Positions 9,865 to 19,896 of a stretch of 64,000 nt of DNA are shown piece after piece. Under the pieces are notes generated by a model. The model saw only the letters and a list, made by a program, of their open reading frames with translations, had not been told where the DNA came from and did no database searches. The DNA is taken from the NCBI RefSeq assembly GCF_009799805.1, contig NZ_CP047050.1:386001-450000 (forward strand), in the 5' to 3' direction. Both the position numbers and the translations under genes were made by a program. The stretch's first letter is position 1, and the number at the start of each line of letters is the position of its first letter. This DNA is from Myroides phaeus (lineage in GTDB: Bacteria > Bacteroidota > Bacteroidia > Flavobacteriales > Flavobacteriaceae).

Positions 9865-10248
9865 TTAAACTCTTCTTCTTTTCGGAGGACGACATCCGTT
9901 GTGTGGCATTGGAGTAATATCGATAATCTCTGTTACTTCAATTCCGTTGTTATGTAAAGATCTGATAGCAGATTCTCTTCCGTTACCTGGTCCTTTAACA
10001 TAAACTTTTACTTTTTTCAATCCTGCCTCAAGTGCAACTTTACCGCAATCTTCTGCAGCCATTTGAGCAGCGTAAGGTGTGTTCTTTTTAGAACCTCTGA
10101 ATCCCATTTTACCTGCTGATGACCAAGAAATCACTTCACCTTTTTTATTAGTCAATGAAATGATGATATTGTTAAATGTCGCATTAATATGAGCTTCACC
10201 TGTTGCTTCAACAAGTACTTTACGTTTTTTTGTATTCGCTTTAGCCAT
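9865..10248 (-). CDS. rpsK: 30S ribosomal protein S11 (uS11)
   Basis: 127 residues with the family core [22 protein letters not shown] and [14 protein letters not shown], ending in the basic tail [11 protein letters not shown]. uS11 lies on the small-subunit platform near the Shine-Dalgarno helix and contacts mRNA at the exit. It follows rpsM after 11 bases in alpha-operon order. No Shine-Dalgarno sequence precedes the start. Confidence 0.98.
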   Translation of the reverse strand: MAKANTKKRKVLVEATGEAHINATFNNIIISLTNKKGEVISWSSAGKMGFRGSKKNTPYAAQMAAEDCGKVALEAGLKKVKVYVKGPGNGRESAIRSLHNNGIEVTEIIDITPMPHNGCRPPKRRRV

Positions 10249-10259
10249 ATTACTACTTA

Positions 10260-10634
10260 TTATTTAGTTGCTTTTTTCTTGTTAGCAACAGTTTTTCTTT
10301 TACCTTTTCTTGTTCTAGAGTTGTTTTTAGTTCTTTGTCCTCTTAAAGGAAGACCAACTCTATGACGGATACCTCTGTAGCATCCAATATCCATTAAACG
10401 TTTGATATTTAATGAAATTTCAGAACGTAATTCACCTTCAATAGTGAAATGAGAAACGGCTTCACGAATAGCTCCGATCTCGTCATCATTCCATTCTTGA
10501 ACTTTTTTATCTTCGCTAACTTGCGCTCTTCCAAGAATTTCTTTAGCTCTGCTTGAACCAATTCCGAAAATATAAGTTAAAGCAATAACTCCTCTTTTGT
10601 GTTTAGGTATGTCTACCCCTGCGATTCTTGCCAT
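10260..10634 (-). CDS. rpsM: 30S ribosomal protein S13 (uS13)
   Basis: 124 residues. [15 protein letters not shown] starts the helical domain, [20 protein letters not shown] is the rRNA- and tRNA-contacting loop, and the Lys-rich tail reaches the decoding site. It forms the head of the small subunit and bridges to the large subunit. It lies only 2 bases after the rpmJ stop and leads into rpsK. Confidence 0.98.
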   Translation of the reverse strand: MARIAGVDIPKHKRGVIALTYIFGIGSSRAKEILGRAQVSEDKKVQEWNDDEIGAIREAVSHFTIEGELRSEISLNIKRLMDIGCYRGIRHRVGLPLRGQRTKNNSRTRKGKRKTVANKKKATK

Positions 10635-10636
10635 AA

Positions 10637-10753
10637 TTATCCTTGTCTTTGTTTAAATCTAGGATTCTTTTTATTAATAACGTAAAGTCTACCTTTTCTA
10701 CGTACTATAATGCACTCGGCACTTCTTTTTTTAACTGATGCTCTTACTTTCAT
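10637..10753 (-). CDS. rpmJ: 50S ribosomal protein L36 (bL36), zinc-free form
   Basis: A 38-residue gene in the gap between infA and rpsM, running from the ATG at 10753 to a TAA at 10639-10637. The product begins [14 protein letters not shown] and ends [12 protein letters not shown], diagnostic of bL36. The zinc-binding form has three Cys and a His; here only the Cys at residue 14 remains, so it is the C-minus (zinc-independent) form. The position between infA and rpsM is the normal one. Confidence 0.95.
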
Positions 10754-10766
10754 TTTAATAGCCTCT

Positions 10767-10982
10767 TTAATATCTATAAGTAATTCTTGCTTTGGTCAAA
10801 TCGTAAGGGCTCATTTCCAATTTAACTCGGTCACCTGGTAACAACTTAATGTAGTGCATACGCATTTTTCCAGATATATGAGCGATTACTATATGTCCAT
10901 TTTCTAATTCCACACGGAACATTGCATTTGATAATGCTTCAATGATTGAACCGTCTTGTTCTATTGCTGATTGTTTTGCCAT
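10767..10982 (-). CDS. infA: Translation initiation factor IF-1
   Basis: 71 residues forming a single OB-fold: [23 protein letters not shown], then [19 protein letters not shown] and the C-terminal [14 protein letters not shown]-1 occupies the A site of the 30S subunit and helps IF-2 and IF-3 select the initiator tRNA. It follows secY after 6 bases and precedes rpmJ, the usual bacterial arrangement. Confidence 0.98.
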   Translation of the reverse strand: MAKQSAIEQDGSIIEALSNAMFRVELENGHIVIAHISGKMRMHYIKLLPGDRVKLEMSPYDLTKARITYRY

Positions 10983-10988
10983 AAAAAA

Positions 10989-12335
10989 TTAAGCTATTGC
11001 TTTCCTATTTTTACCACTCGTCATCATACCATCATACTGTTTATTCAGCAAGTATGAATTAACTTGTTGTATTGTATCGATTACAACACTAACCATAATC
11101 AATAACGACGTTCCACCGTAAAACATTGCCCAACCTTGTTGAACTCCTAATAAACTAACTACAATAGCAGGAAAAATTGCTATCAAAGCCAGATAAAGAG
11201 ACCCTGGGAATGTAATTAACGACATAATTCTATCTAAGTAATCAGCAGTGTCAGATCCAGGCTTAACACCTGGGATAAATCCACCACTTCTCTTAAGATC
11301 GTCTGCCATTTTATTAGTAGGTACTGTAATTGCGGTGTAAAAGTACGTAAAAATTATGATTAATAAAGCAAAAAGTAAATTATACTGCCATCCGAACACA
11401 TTATGGAATGTAGAACTGATTGATTTAGCAGTATCAGAAGTAGATAAACCAGCTACTGCAGCTGGCACGAACATAATTGCTTGAGCAAAAATGATCGGCA
11501 TTACTCCTGAAGCATTTAGCTTTAAAGGGATCCACTGACGATTACCGCCTAACATAGATTGATCATAAGTCCCCGAAGCACTTCTTCTTGCATATTGAAC
11601 CGGTATACGTCTCACTGCAAGAGTTAAATAGATACAAGCAACAATGATTAACAACCATAAAATTACTTCTATAACCACCAACATTGGTCCTCCATTATTA
11701 TCAGTGATTCTTGATTGGAATTCTTGGATGAAAGACATTGGAAGTCTTGCAATAATACCAACCATAATCAATAATGAAATACCATTTCCAATACCTTTAT
11801 CAGTAATTTTCTCACCTAACCACATTGCAAAAATAGTTCCGGTAACTAGTATAATTACTGAAGAAAACAAGAATGAGAAAGAATTGAAACCTAACAAAAA
11901 TGCATCTGATGGTAGTTGGACATACAAGTTATAGATATAGCTAGGTCCTTGTAATAAAGTAATACCAATAGTTAACCATCTTGTTATCTGGTTCATTTTC
12001 TTTCTACCGCTTTCCCCATCATTTTGGAGTTTCTGAAGATAAGGAACCGCGATTCCCATCAACTGAACAACAATGGAAGCAGAAATATAAGGCATAATAC
12101 CTAATGCAAATACAGATGCTTGCGAAAATGCACCACCTGTAAAAACATTAATCAACCAACCAATACCTTGGTCAGTTTGCTCTGTTAAAGCTTGCAATTT
12201 CGTTGCGTCAATACCTGGAAGGGTTACTTGTGTACCAAAACGGTACACAAGTAATAATCCCAATGTTATCAAGATTTTGTTCTTCAACTCCTCTATTTTC
12301 CAAATACTGGCTAATGTTTCAAAAAACTTCTTCAT
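10989..12335 (-). CDS. secY: Protein translocase channel subunit SecY
   Basis: 448 residues with about ten transmembrane helices. Motifs include the start MKKFFETLASIWKIEELK, GTQVTLPGID, the plug-region stretch after TGGAFSQASVFALGIMPYI, and the cytoplasmic loops with RRIPVQYARR and GGFIPGVKPG. It forms the inner-membrane channel for secreted and membrane proteins together with SecE and SecG. It lies in the spc block between rplO and infA, as in most bacteria. Confidence 0.98.
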   Translation of the reverse strand: MKKFFETLASIWKIEELKNKILITLGLLLVYRFGTQVTLPGIDATKLQALTEQTDQGIGWLINVFTGGAFSQASVFALGIMPYISASIVVQLMGIAVPYLQKLQNDGESGRKKMNQITRWLTIGITLLQGPSYIYNLYVQLPSDAFLLGFNSFSFLFSSVIILVTGTIFAMWLGEKITDKGIGNGISLLIMVGIIARLPMSFIQEFQSRITDNNGGPMLVVIEVILWLLIIVACIYLTLAVRRIPVQYARRSASGTYDQSMLGGNRQWIPLKLNASGVMPIIFAQAIMFVPAAVAGLSTSDTAKSISSTFHNVFGWQYNLLFALLIIIFTYFYTAITVPTNKMADDLKRSGGFIPGVKPGSDTADYLDRIMSLITFPGSLYLALIAIFPAIVVSLLGVQQGWAMFYGGTSLLIMVSVVIDTIQQVNSYLLNKQYDGMMTSGKNRKAIA

Positions 12336-12351
12336 CTTGTTTATTAAGATT

Positions 12352-12804
12352 TTATAACTTTACAATTTCTCCTCCAGCTGCCTCGATTGCTTCAATAGCA
12401 GATGCTGAAAACTTGTGTGCAGAAACTTTCAATTTTGCTTTGATTTCTCCACGCCCTAAAACCTTAACCAAACTATTCTTAGAAGTTAATCCTAACTCAA
12501 CTAAAAGAGCGAAATCAACAGTATCTGTAATCACTCCGCTATCAACTAAAGACTGTAATTTCTCTAAGTTAATAACATCATATTCTACTCTATTGATATT
12601 TTTGAAACCAAATTTAGGAACACGTCTTTGAAGTGGCATTTGCCCTCCTTCAAATCCGATCTTTTTAGAATATCCTGAACGTGATTTAGCTCCTTTATGT
12701 CCTTTTGTAGAAGTTCCTCCTTTTCCAGAACCTTCACCACGACCAACACGTTTGTTTTGGTTGTGTACTGAACCGTTAGCTGGTTGTAAATTACTTAAAT
12801 TCAT
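12352..12804 (-). CDS. rplO: 50S ribosomal protein L15 (uL15)
   Basis: 150 residues. A basic, Gly-rich N-terminal extension (KRVGRGEGSGKGGTSTKGHKG) threads into 23S rRNA and is followed by the globular domain ending in the family signature around LGRGEIKAKLKVSAHKFSAS. uL15 is a late-assembly protein near the central protuberance. It lies 11 bases after rpmD and 16 before secY. Confidence 0.98.
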   Translation of the reverse strand: MNLSNLQPANGSVHNQNKRVGRGEGSGKGGTSTKGHKGAKSRSGYSKKIGFEGGQMPLQRRVPKFGFKNINRVEYDVINLEKLQSLVDSGVITDTVDFALLVELGLTSKNSLVKVLGRGEIKAKLKVSAHKFSASAIEAIEAAGGEIVKL

Positions 12805-12815
12805 ACTTTACAATA

Positions 12816-12998
12816 TTATTTAATTTCTTCTACAGAAACTAAGTGTTGAACTTTATTTACCATTCCTAAAATAGCAGATGTAGACTCATGTTCTACTACC
12901 TGTCCCATTTTACGAAGTCCTAAAGCCTCTAATGTTCTCTTTTGATTAAGAGGACAATTAATTTGGCTTCTTACTTGTTTTACTTTAATCTTTGACAT
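12816..12998 (-). CDS. rpmD: 50S ribosomal protein L30 (uL30)
   Basis: 60 residues with the L30 fold pattern IKVKQVRSQINCPLNQKRTL, then LGLRKMGQVVEHESTSAILGM and NKVQHLV. It is a small globular protein binding 23S and 5S regions of the large subunit. Its place between rpsE and rplO is standard. Confidence 0.97.
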   Translation of the reverse strand: MSKIKVKQVRSQINCPLNQKRTLEALGLRKMGQVVEHESTSAILGMVNKVQHLVSVEEIK

Positions 12999-13010
12999 AA
13001 TTCTTTCAAA

Positions 13011-13535
13011 TTAACCTTTAAATACTTTTTCTAAAGAAATTCCTCTTTGTTTTGCAACTGTAGAAGCACTTCTTAGGCGTAATAAAGCATCGAAAGTAGC
13101 TTTCACCACGTTATGTGGGTTAGAAGAACCTTGAGATTTAGATAATAAATCCGTGATTCCTACAGATTCCACAACCGATCTAACAGAACCTCCAGCGATA
13201 ACTCCAGTACCTAAAGATGCAGGCATCAATAAAACTCTTGCTCCACTAAATTTTCCTTTTTGCTCGTGAGGAATAGTATGTCCGTTTAAAGGAATTCTAA
13301 CTAGATTTTTCTTAGCATCCTCTACTGCTTTAGCGATTGCTTCAGAAACGTCTTTTGATTTACCCAAACCATGACCCACTACACCGTTTTCATCACCTAC
13401 AACAACTACAGCTGAGAATCCAAAAGCTCTTCCCCCTTTAGTTACTTTGGTAACACGATTTACACTAACCAAACGATCTTTTAAATCAAGACCACTTGGT
13501 TTTACAAATTCTACGTTTTTATAATTTTGATACAT
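13011..13535 (-). CDS. rpsE: 30S ribosomal protein S5 (uS5)
   Basis: 174 residues with the double-stranded-RNA-binding fold in the first half ([20 protein letters not shown], then [12 protein letters not shown]) and the C-terminal S5 domain ([19 protein letters not shown]). It forms part of the mRNA entry site and affects decoding accuracy. It follows rplR after 6 bases. Confidence 0.98.
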   Translation of the reverse strand: MYQNYKNVEFVKPSGLDLKDRLVSVNRVTKVTKGGRAFGFSAVVVVGDENGVVGHGLGKSKDVSEAIAKAVEDAKKNLVRIPLNGHTIPHEQKGKFSGARVLLMPASLGTGVIAGGSVRSVVESVGITDLLSKSQGSSNPHNVVKATFDALLRLRSASTVAKQRGISLEKVFKG

Positions 13536-13541
13536 AACTAA

Positions 13542-13892
13542 TTAGAATTTTAATCCAGCTTCTCTAGCTCCTTCTGCTAATGATTTAACACGTCCGTGGT
13601 ATAAATAACCGCTTCTATCAAAAGATACAGTTTCAACCCCAGCTTTTAAAGCTTTCTCTGCAATTAGTTTCCCAACCGATGCAGCAGTTTCAATATTGGT
13701 TCCTCTTGTTATACCTGCTTCTCTTGAAGATGCAGCAGCAAGAGTTACTCCATTCACGTCATCTATAACTTGTGCATAGATTTCTTTATTACTTCTGAAA
13801 ACAGAAAGTCTTGGTTGAGCAGGAGTACCGCTAACTGTCTTTCTGATTCTGAATTTTATACGTTGTCTTCTCTCAGATTTTGTTAATGACAT
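13542..13892 (-). CDS. rplR: 50S ribosomal protein L18 (uL18)
   Basis: 116 residues. An N-terminal basic segment ([16 protein letters not shown]) that grips 5S rRNA leads into [19 protein letters not shown] and the C-terminal signature [20 protein letters not shown]. uL18 anchors 5S rRNA in the central protuberance. It lies between rplF and rpsE. Confidence 0.98.
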   Translation of the reverse strand: MSLTKSERRQRIKFRIRKTVSGTPAQPRLSVFRSNKEIYAQVIDDVNGVTLAAASSREAGITRGTNIETAASVGKLIAEKALKAGVETVSFDRSGYLYHGRVKSLAEGAREAGLKF

Positions 13893-13903
13893 AGTCTTAA
13901 TTT

Positions 13904-14446
13904 TTAAGCTGATTTACCTGCTTTTCTTCTTAACTCTTCACCCACAAACTTGATACCTTTACCTTTGTAAGGTTCTGGTTTACGGTATGAACGGATCTTA
14001 GCTGCAACTTGACCAACTAATTGTTTGTCAAATGAAGTTAATTTAATGATAGGATTTTTACCTTTTTCAGATATAGTTTCCACATTAACTTCTGGCGCAA
14101 CATTCAACACAATATTGTGAGAGAATCCTAAAGCTAAATCTAATTTTTGTCCTTGGTTAGAAGCACGATATCCTACCCCAACCAATTCTAAACTGATAGT
14201 AAATCCTTCAGAAACACCAGTGATCATGTTATTGATTAAACTACGGTATAAACCGTGTTGTGCTCTTTCTTCTTTTGCATCAGAAGAACGCTCAACAATA
14301 ACTTGATTTTCTTCAACTTTAACACTAACTGTATTAAATTTCTGAGTAAGTTCTCCTAATTTACCTTTTACAACAACTTCTCCTTCGTTAACTGTTACAG
14401 TTACACCAGCAGGAATTGCTATTGGACTTTTTCCTATTCTTGACAT
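13904..14446 (-). CDS. rplF: 50S ribosomal protein L6 (uL6)
   Basis: 180 residues with the duplicated L6 fold: first half [19 protein letters not shown], second half [20 protein letters not shown], and the signature [19 protein letters not shown] near the end. It lies near the GTPase-factor binding site next to the sarcin-ricin loop. It follows rpsH after 17 bases. Confidence 0.98.
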   Translation of the reverse strand: MSRIGKSPIAIPAGVTVTVNEGEVVVKGKLGELTQKFNTVSVKVEENQVIVERSSDAKEERAQHGLYRSLINNMITGVSEGFTISLELVGVGYRASNQGQKLDLALGFSHNIVLNVAPEVNVETISEKGKNPIIKLTSFDKQLVGQVAAKIRSYRKPEPYKGKGIKFVGEELRRKAGKSA

Positions 14447-14463
14447 CTCTTAGTCTTTTTAAA

Positions 14464-14862
14464 TTAGTATACGTAACAAACTACTTCTCCACCAACGTTT
14501 AATTGTTTCGCTTGTTTTCCTGTCATCAATCCTCTTGAAGTTGACACGATAGCGATTCCTAAACCATTTAAGATTCTTGGAAGGTCTGTTGCAGAAGCGT
14601 ATTTACGCAAACCTGGTTTACTAATTCTTTGGATATCTCTAATTACAGACTCTTTCGTGTCTTTATCATATTTAAGAGCTATTTTGATTGTACCTTGAAC
14701 TGTACTGTCATCAAATTTATAGCTTAAGATATATCCTTGATCGAATAAAATTTTTGTGATTTCTTTTTTGAAATTAGATGCTGGGATTTCAACCACTTTG
14801 TGGTTTGCTCTAACAGCGTTTCTAACTCTTGTAAGGAAATCTGCTATTGGATCTGTATACAT
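14464..14862 (-). CDS. rpsH: 30S ribosomal protein S8 (uS8)
   Basis: 132 residues: the N-terminal domain begins [16 protein letters not shown] and the C-terminal rRNA-binding domain carries [18 protein letters not shown] and ends GEVVCYVY. A primary 16S binder and, in gammaproteobacteria, the repressor of the spc operon; no S8-like leader was identified here. It follows rpsN after 22 bases. Confidence 0.98.
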   Translation of the reverse strand: MYTDPIADFLTRVRNAVRANHKVVEIPASNFKKEITKILFDQGYILSYKFDDSTVQGTIKIALKYDKDTKESVIRDIQRISKPGLRKYASATDLPRILNGLGIAIVSTSRGLMTGKQAKQLNVGGEVVCYVY

Positions 14863-14884
14863 TGTTTTTACCTTTAAATCTTAA

Positions 14885-15154
14885 TTACCAACTTGCCTTT
14901 TTAACACCAGGTATTAACCCATTGTTTGCCATCTCACGGAAAGTAACACGAGAAATACCGAATTGACGCATATACCCTCTTGGTCTACCTGTCAATTTAC
15001 ATCTGTTGTGTAAACGTACTGGTGAAGCATTTTTAGGTAACAGTTGTAATCCTTCGTAGTCACCTGCCTCTAAAAGAGCTTTTCTTTTAGCAGCATATTT
15101 ATCTACTAATGCCTGTCTTTTAACCTCACGGGCTTTCATTGATTCTTTAGCCAT
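14885..15154 (-). CDS. rpsN: 30S ribosomal protein S14 (uS14), zinc-independent form
   Basis: 89 residues with the long, C-minus S14 layout: an N-terminal helix ([20 protein letters not shown]) and the conserved core [19 protein letters not shown]. Zinc-binding S14 is about 61 residues with four Cys in CxxC pairs; only one Cys is present here, so it binds no structural zinc. It is wedged 2 bases after rplE. Confidence 0.98.
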   Translation of the reverse strand: MAKESMKAREVKRQALVDKYAAKRKALLEAGDYEGLQLLPKNASPVRLHNRCKLTGRPRGYMRQFGISRVTFREMANNGLIPGVKKASW

Positions 15155-15156
15155 AC

Positions 15157-15708
15157 TTAATTCTTTTTAAAAGGTAATCCTAATTCAGCAAGTAAAGATT
15201 TCGCTTCTTTATCTGTATTAGCAGATGTAACGAAAGTGATATCAAAACCAGCGATTTTGTTTACTTTATCGATGTTGATTTCAGGGAAAATAATTTGCTC
15301 AGTAACACCTAAGTTATAATTTCCTCTTCCGTCAAATCCATCAGATTTAATACCAGAAAAATCTCTAACTCGTGGTAAAGCTGAAGTAACTAAACGGTCT
15401 AAAAACTCGTACATTTTCTCTCCACGTAACGTTACTTTTGCCCCAATTGGCATTCCTTTTCTTAATTTGAAAGAAGCAACGTCTTTCTTAGAAATTGTTG
15501 CAACTGCTTTCTGTCCTGTAATTTTAGTTAACTCCTCAACAGCGTAATCAACTAATTTTTTGTCAGAAACAGCAGCACCAACTCCACGGCTAACAACGAT
15601 TTTCTCAAGTTTAGGAACTTGCATTACGTTTTTATAACCGAATTCCTCAGTAAGAGCAGAGATAACTCTGCTTTTATATTCTTCTTTAAGTCTTGGTATA
15701 TAAGCCAT
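15157..15708 (-). CDS. rplE: 50S ribosomal protein L5 (uL5)
   Basis: 183 residues. [19 protein letters not shown] opens the protein, [21 protein letters not shown] is the L5 signature, and [14 protein letters not shown] and [20 protein letters not shown] follow. It binds 5S rRNA and contacts P-site tRNA. It lies 2 bases after rplX. Confidence 0.98.
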   Translation of the reverse strand: MAYIPRLKEEYKSRVISALTEEFGYKNVMQVPKLEKIVVSRGVGAAVSDKKLVDYAVEELTKITGQKAVATISKKDVASFKLRKGMPIGAKVTLRGEKMYEFLDRLVTSALPRVRDFSGIKSDGFDGRGNYNLGVTEQIIFPEINIDKVNKIAGFDITFVTSANTDKEAKSLLAELGLPFKKN

Positions 15709-15710
15709 AA

Positions 15711-16025
15711 CTATAATACTTGATTTGATTTTTTAGAAACTCTTACATTTTTTCCATTTTCTTCTTTGATAGCTACTTTAGTAACTTCATTAGTCTTAGG
15801 ATCAACGATCGCTAAGTTAGAAATATGAATCGGAGCTTCTTTTTTAACAATTCCACCTTGAGGGTTAGAAGCACTTGGCTTAACATGTTTTGAAATCATG
15901 TTAACTCCTTCAACAATAGCTTTGTTCTTTTCACGTAATACACGTACGATTTTACCTTCTGATCCTTTGTGATCTCCAGCGATAACTCGTACTGTATCTC
16001 CTGTTTTTATCTTTAGCTTAATCAT
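15711..16025 (-). CDS. rplX: 50S ribosomal protein L24 (uL24)
   Basis: 104 residues. The KOW motif is at the start ([21 protein letters not shown]), then [19 protein letters not shown] and [15 protein letters not shown]. uL24 is one of the two assembly initiators of the large subunit and lies at the tunnel exit. It follows rplN after 12 bases. Confidence 0.98.
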   Translation of the reverse strand: MIKLKIKTGDTVRVIAGDHKGSEGKIVRVLREKNKAIVEGVNMISKHVKPSASNPQGGIVKKEAPIHISNLAIVDPKTNEVTKVAIKEENGKNVRVSKKSNQVL

Positions 16026-16037
16026 GTTTAGAACGAA

Positions 16038-16406
16038 TTACAACACCTCAGGTGCTAATGATACAATTTTCATGAATTGTCTTTCACGAAGTTCTCTTGC
16101 TACTGGACCAAAAACACGAGTTCCTTTCATCTCACCTGCAGCATTCAATAATACACAAGCGTTATCATCGAATCTGATGTAAGATCCATCAGCTCTTCTC
16201 ACTTCTTTTTTGGTACGCACAACTACTGCAGTTGAAACAGCTCCTTTCTTAACGCTTCCGTTTGGAGTTGCTTCTTTAATAGAAACTACAATTTTATCAC
16301 CTACAGAGGCATAACGACGTTTCGTTCCTCCTAAAACACGGATAGTCAAAACTTCTTTTGCTCCTGTGTTATCTGCTACTTTAAGTCTAGATTCTTGTTG
16401 TACCAT
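16038..16406 (-). CDS. rplN: 50S ribosomal protein L14 (uL14)
   Basis: 122 residues, the canonical length. [20 protein letters not shown], the Arg-rich [20 protein letters not shown], and the C-terminal [20 protein letters not shown] identify it. It sits at the subunit interface by the factor-binding site. It lies 2 bases after the rpsQ stop. Confidence 0.98.
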   Translation of the reverse strand: MVQQESRLKVADNTGAKEVLTIRVLGGTKRRYASVGDKIVVSIKEATPNGSVKKGAVSTAVVVRTKKEVRRADGSYIRFDDNACVLLNAAGEMKGTRVFGPVARELRERQFMKIVSLAPEVL

Positions 16407-16408
16407 AA

Positions 16409-16666
16409 TTATTTCGCTCTTTCAATGATTTCAACTAATCTCCAACATTTAGATTTAGATACTGGACGAGTCTCCATAATCTTAACTGTATCTCCAATGT
16501 TGCAGTCATTTGTTTCGTCGTGTGCAACGTATTTCTTCGTTTTCAACACGAACTTACCATATAATGGGTGTTTAACTCTTTTTACTTCAGCTACAACGAT
16601 AGATTTCTCCATTTTGTTGCTAGTAACAACACCTATTCTTTCTTTTCTTAATTTTCTATTTTCCAT
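16409..16666 (-). CDS. rpsQ: 30S ribosomal protein S17 (uS17)
   Basis: 85 residues with an OB-fold: [39 protein letters not shown], then [20 protein letters not shown], the family signature. It binds 16S rRNA early in assembly. It lies between rpmC and rplN. Confidence 0.98.
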   Translation of the reverse strand: MENRKLRKERIGVVTSNKMEKSIVVAEVKRVKHPLYGKFVLKTKKYVAHDETNDCNIGDTVKIMETRPVSKSKCWRLVEIIERAK

Positions 16667-16683
16667 CTTTCGGCAAAATACAA

Positions 16684-16875
16684 TTATTGTAACTCTCTTT
16701 TGCTTAGTTCAGTTTTAACTCTTGCAATACTTCTTCTAATTGATTTAATTTGAAGAGGATTCTCGATTGGAGAAACTGCATGAGAAGACTTTAAGCTGTT
16801 ATATGTGCTAGTCAACTGGTTTAGTTGATCTTGTAATTCAGCTACAGATAGATTTACTATTTCTGATTGTTTCAT
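16684..16875 (-). CDS. rpmC: 50S ribosomal protein L29 (uL29)
   Basis: 63 residues forming two helices: [20 protein letters not shown] and a second containing [19 protein letters not shown]. It lies at the tunnel exit next to uL23, near the docking site for trigger factor and SRP. It follows rplP after 12 bases. Confidence 0.97.
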   Translation of the reverse strand: MKQSEIVNLSVAELQDQLNQLTSTYNSLKSSHAVSPIENPLQIKSIRRSIARVKTELSKRELQ

Positions 16876-16887
16876 GATAAAATTTTA

Positions 16888-17307
16888 TTATGCTTCGAAA
16901 TCTCTAGCAATTACAAATTTAGTTTTTACAGGAAGTTTTTGAGCTGCAAGACGCAAAGCTTCTTTAGCTACTGAAATTGGCACTCCACCAACTTCGAACA
17001 TGATTCTTCCTGGTTTTACCACAGCAACCCAGTATTCTACTGCACCTTTACCTTTACCCATACGTACTTCGAGAGGTTTCTTAGTGATCGGTTTGTCTGG
17101 GAAAATTTTAATCCATAACTGCCCTTCACGTTTCATAAAACGAGTAGCAGCGATACGCGCTGCCTCGATTTGACGTGAAGTAATAAATGCAGAGTCCATA
17201 GATTTGATTCCAAACATACCATTTGAAAGTTCATGCCCTCTTTGAGAAATCCCTTTCATTTTACCTTTCTGTACCTTACGGTATTTTGTTCTTTTAGGCT
17301 GTAACAT
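16888..17307 (-). CDS. rplP: 50S ribosomal protein L16 (uL16)
   Basis: 139 residues. [20 protein letters not shown] opens it, followed by [20 protein letters not shown], the [18 protein letters not shown] signature, and [20 protein letters not shown]. uL16 contacts the elbow of A-site tRNA and completes large-subunit assembly. It follows rpsC after 18 bases. Confidence 0.98.
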   Translation of the reverse strand: MLQPKRTKYRKVQKGKMKGISQRGHELSNGMFGIKSMDSAFITSRQIEAARIAATRFMKREGQLWIKIFPDKPITKKPLEVRMGKGKGAVEYWVAVVKPGRIMFEVGGVPISVAKEALRLAAQKLPVKTKFVIARDFEA

Positions 17308-17325
17308 TTTTCTTCAGTTTAAAAA

Positions 17326-18045
17326 TTACTTTCTTTTGCGTGGGTTAGATTTACCTTTTGGAGACCCTGATGATTTGGATTGTTTTTTATCCATACCAGC
17401 TAACGGAGAAAGATCTCTTTTACCGTAAACTTCACCTTTCATGATCCACACTTTGATTCCCATTCTACCGTAAGTAGTGTGAGCTTCTGCAAGTGCATAA
17501 TCAATATCAGCTCTGAAAGTTGATAATGGAATTCTTCCTTCTTTGAATGTTTCAGAACGTGCCATTTCAGCTCCGTTTAAACGACCAGAAATCATTACTT
17601 TGATTCCTTCTGCATTCATTCTCATCGCTGCAGCCATAGCCATACGGATAGCTCTACGGTAAGAAATTCTGTTTTCGATTTGACGAGCGATACTAGCAGC
17701 CACTAAATATCCATCAATCTCAGGACGTTTGATTTCAAAGATGTTGATTTGAACTTCCTTATCAGTAATCTTTTTCAATTCTTCTTTTAACTTGTCTACC
17801 TCTTGTCCACCTTTTCCGATAATGATACCAGGTCTAGCAGTAGTGATAGTAACGGTTACAAGCTTCAAAGTTCTCTCAATGATTACTTTAGATACACTAG
17901 CTTTTGATAAACGAGCATGGATGTACTTTCTGATTTTGTGATCTTCAGCGATTTTATCACCGTAGTCGTTTCCACCATACCAGTTTGAGTCCCATCCTCT
18001 GATAATACCAAGGCGATTCCCGATTGGATTAGTTTTTTGTCCCAT
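17326..18045 (-). CDS. rpsC: 30S ribosomal protein S3 (uS3)
   Basis: 239 residues. A type II KH domain with the [18 protein letters not shown] loop spans about 40-110, and the C-terminal S3 domain carries [20 protein letters not shown] and [19 protein letters not shown] Lys/Ser-rich tail follows. uS3 lines the mRNA entry channel and contributes helicase activity. The length is normal (E. coli 233). Confidence 0.98.
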   Translation of the reverse strand: MGQKTNPIGNRLGIIRGWDSNWYGGNDYGDKIAEDHKIRKYIHARLSKASVSKVIIERTLKLVTVTITTARPGIIIGKGGQEVDKLKEELKKITDKEVQINIFEIKRPEIDGYLVAASIARQIENRISYRRAIRMAMAAAMRMNAEGIKVMISGRLNGAEMARSETFKEGRIPLSTFRADIDYALAEAHTTYGRMGIKVWIMKGEVYGKRDLSPLAGMDKKQSKSSGSPKGKSNPRKRK

Positions 18046-18053
18046 ACTGTTTA

Positions 18054-18464
18054 CTAATTGCTTTGTGTGTTATTATTAGATCCTAATACGATTGTAACGT
18101 GATTAGAACGTTTTCTGATTCTGTGTGCTCTTCCTTGAGGTGCTGGACGAAGTCTTTTCAACATCATACCACCATCAACTCTGATTTCTTTAACGATCAA
18201 TCCAGCTTCTTCAATGTTTGAATCACTGTTTTTCGCTTGCCAGTTTGCAATAGCAGACAAAAGTAATTTCTCTAATTTACGAGAAGCTTCTTTTGAACTG
18301 AATCTTAATATATTTAGAGCTTTTTCTACTTTCTGACCTCTTACTAAATCCGCAACTAAGCGCATTTTTCTAGGAGAAGTAGGGCAATTGTTTAGCTTAG
18401 CAAAAGCAACTTGCTTATTAGCTTCTTTAACTTGCTCTGCTCTTTCTCTTTTACGAACTCCCAT
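18054..18464 (-). CDS. rplV: 50S ribosomal protein L22 (uL22)
   Basis: 136 residues. [20 protein letters not shown] and the long beta-hairpin [20 protein letters not shown] that lines the exit tunnel are clear. Changes in this hairpin are known to affect macrolide response in other bacteria; nothing unusual is seen here. It lies between rpsS and rpsC. Confidence 0.98.
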   Translation of the reverse strand: MGVRKRERAEQVKEANKQVAFAKLNNCPTSPRKMRLVADLVRGQKVEKALNILRFSSKEASRKLEKLLLSAIANWQAKNSDSNIEEAGLIVKEIRVDGGMMLKRLRPAPQGRAHRIRKRSNHVTIVLGSNNNTQSN

Positions 18465-18473
18465 AGCTTCTTA

Positions 18474-18752
18474 TTATTTTTTACCTTTATTCTTTGCACC
18501 AGCGTGACCTCTAAAAGATCTTGTTGGCGAAAACTCACCTAATTTATGTCCTACCATGTTCTCTGTAACATACACAGGAACAAATTGACGACCATTATGT
18601 ACTGCAATAGTTTGTCCAACGAAGTCTGGAGTAATCATAGAAGCTCTTGACCAAGTCTTGATAACTCCTTTACCACCAGCTTCAACATTTTGTTGAACCT
18701 TTTTCTCTAATTTGAAGTGAACATAAGGTCCCTTTTTTAACGAACGTGCCAT
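18474..18752 (-). CDS. rpsS: 30S ribosomal protein S19 (uS19)
   Basis: 92 residues: [19 protein letters not shown], then [21 protein letters not shown] and [18 protein letters not shown], the signature. uS19 forms a head complex with uS13 that contacts A-site tRNA. It follows rplB after 11 bases. Confidence 0.98.
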   Translation of the reverse strand: MARSLKKGPYVHFKLEKKVQQNVEAGGKGVIKTWSRASMITPDFVGQTIAVHNGRQFVPVYVTENMVGHKLGEFSPTRSFRGHAGAKNKGKK

Positions 18753-18763
18753 GTCTTAATCTT

Positions 18764-19588
18764 TTATTTCTTTCTACGTTCAACGATATACTTATTACTC
18801 GCCTTAACTTTAGAACGAGTTCTGTACCCTTTAGCAGGCATTCCATTTCTAGAACGTGGGTGTCCTCCTGACGAACGACCTTCTCCACCTCCCATTGGGT
18901 GATCTACTGGGTTCATTGCTACTGGTCTAGTTCTAGGTCTTCTTCCTAACCATCTTGATCTACCAGCTTTACCTGAAACGATTAATTGGTGATCGTGATT
19001 AGAAACAGCTCCGATAGTAGCCATACACTCTAACAAAATCAAACGGATTTCTCCAGAAGGCATTTTGATTGTAGCATATTTACCATCTCTAGCAACTAAT
19101 TGAGCAAAAGTTCCTGCTGAACGAGCGATAACAGCACCTTGTCCAGGGCGTAACTCGATACAAGAAATAACTGTTCCTAATGGAATAGTTTTTAAAGTCA
19201 TTGCATTTCCAACTTCTGGTGAAGCATCAGGTCCTGAAACTACAGTTTGTCCAACTTTCATACCGCTTTGAGCAATGATGTATGATTTAGCTCCATCTGC
19301 ATAAGCGATCAATGAAATGAACGCTGATCTGTTTGGATCATACTCAATTGTCTTAACAGTAGCTGGGATACCTGCTTTAGTTCTTTTGAAATCTACAACA
19401 CGGTATCTTTGCTTATGACCACCACCCATGTAGCGCATGGTCATTTTTCCTTGACTATTTCTACCTCCAGATTTTTTTTTCGGTGCTAGTAAACTACGCT
19501 CCGGCTTATCAGTTGTTATAGCGTCAAAACTATTTACAACTCTAAAACGCTGACCTGGGGTAATAGGTTTTAATTTTCTAACTGACAT
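18764..19588 (-). CDS. rplB: 50S ribosomal protein L2 (uL2)
   Basis: 274 residues. The OB/SH3-like RNA-binding domains ([20 protein letters not shown], then RVVDFKR) lead into the C-terminal extension [19 protein letters not shown] with the conserved His near the peptidyl transferase centre. It is needed for subunit association and peptidyl transfer. It follows rplW after 10 bases. Confidence 0.98.
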   Translation of the reverse strand: MSVRKLKPITPGQRFRVVNSFDAITTDKPERSLLAPKKKSGGRNSQGKMTMRYMGGGHKQRYRVVDFKRTKAGIPATVKTIEYDPNRSAFISLIAYADGAKSYIIAQSGMKVGQTVVSGPDASPEVGNAMTLKTIPLGTVISCIELRPGQGAVIARSAGTFAQLVARDGKYATIKMPSGEIRLILLECMATIGAVSNHDHQLIVSGKAGRSRWLGRRPRTRPVAMNPVDHPMGGGEGRSSGGHPRSRNGMPAKGYRTRSKVKASNKYIVERRKK

Positions 19589-19598
19589 TACTTATTAA

Positions 19599-19889
19599 TT
19601 AGATATTTGAATAAAAGTCTATACTTTCTCCTTCTTTCAATTCAACTATTGCTTTTTTATAAGCATTAGTTTTAGCGTTGATCATTCCACTTTTAGTGTA
19701 CTTAACAGAACGCTCAGCACCGTAGTTCATAGTATTTACACTAACAACAGTAACTCCATAAGCTGCCTCAACAGCTTTTTTAATCTCAATTTTGTTAGCT
19801 TTTCTATCAACTACAAAACCAAAGCGGCCGAAAATTTCGCCGTCTTTAGTTATTTTTTCTGTAATTATAGGCTTAATTAAAACACTCAT
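19599..19889 (-). CDS. rplW: 50S ribosomal protein L23 (uL23)
   Basis: 96 residues. SVLIKPIITEKITKDGEIFG and FVVDRKANKIEIKKAVEAAY give the family pattern, with the hairpin loop that reaches the exit tunnel in the middle. uL23 is the docking site for trigger factor and SRP. It follows rplD after 7 bases. Confidence 0.98.
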   Translation of the reverse strand: MSVLIKPIITEKITKDGEIFGRFGFVVDRKANKIEIKKAVEAAYGVTVVSVNTMNYGAERSVKYTKSGMINAKTNAYKKAIVELKEGESIDFYSNI

Positions 19890-19896
19890 CTTCCTA

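Noticed and set aside
18682..18888. A second minus-strand frame across the rplB-rpsS junction.
   Set aside because: It is an alternate frame within two well-supported ribosomal protein genes.
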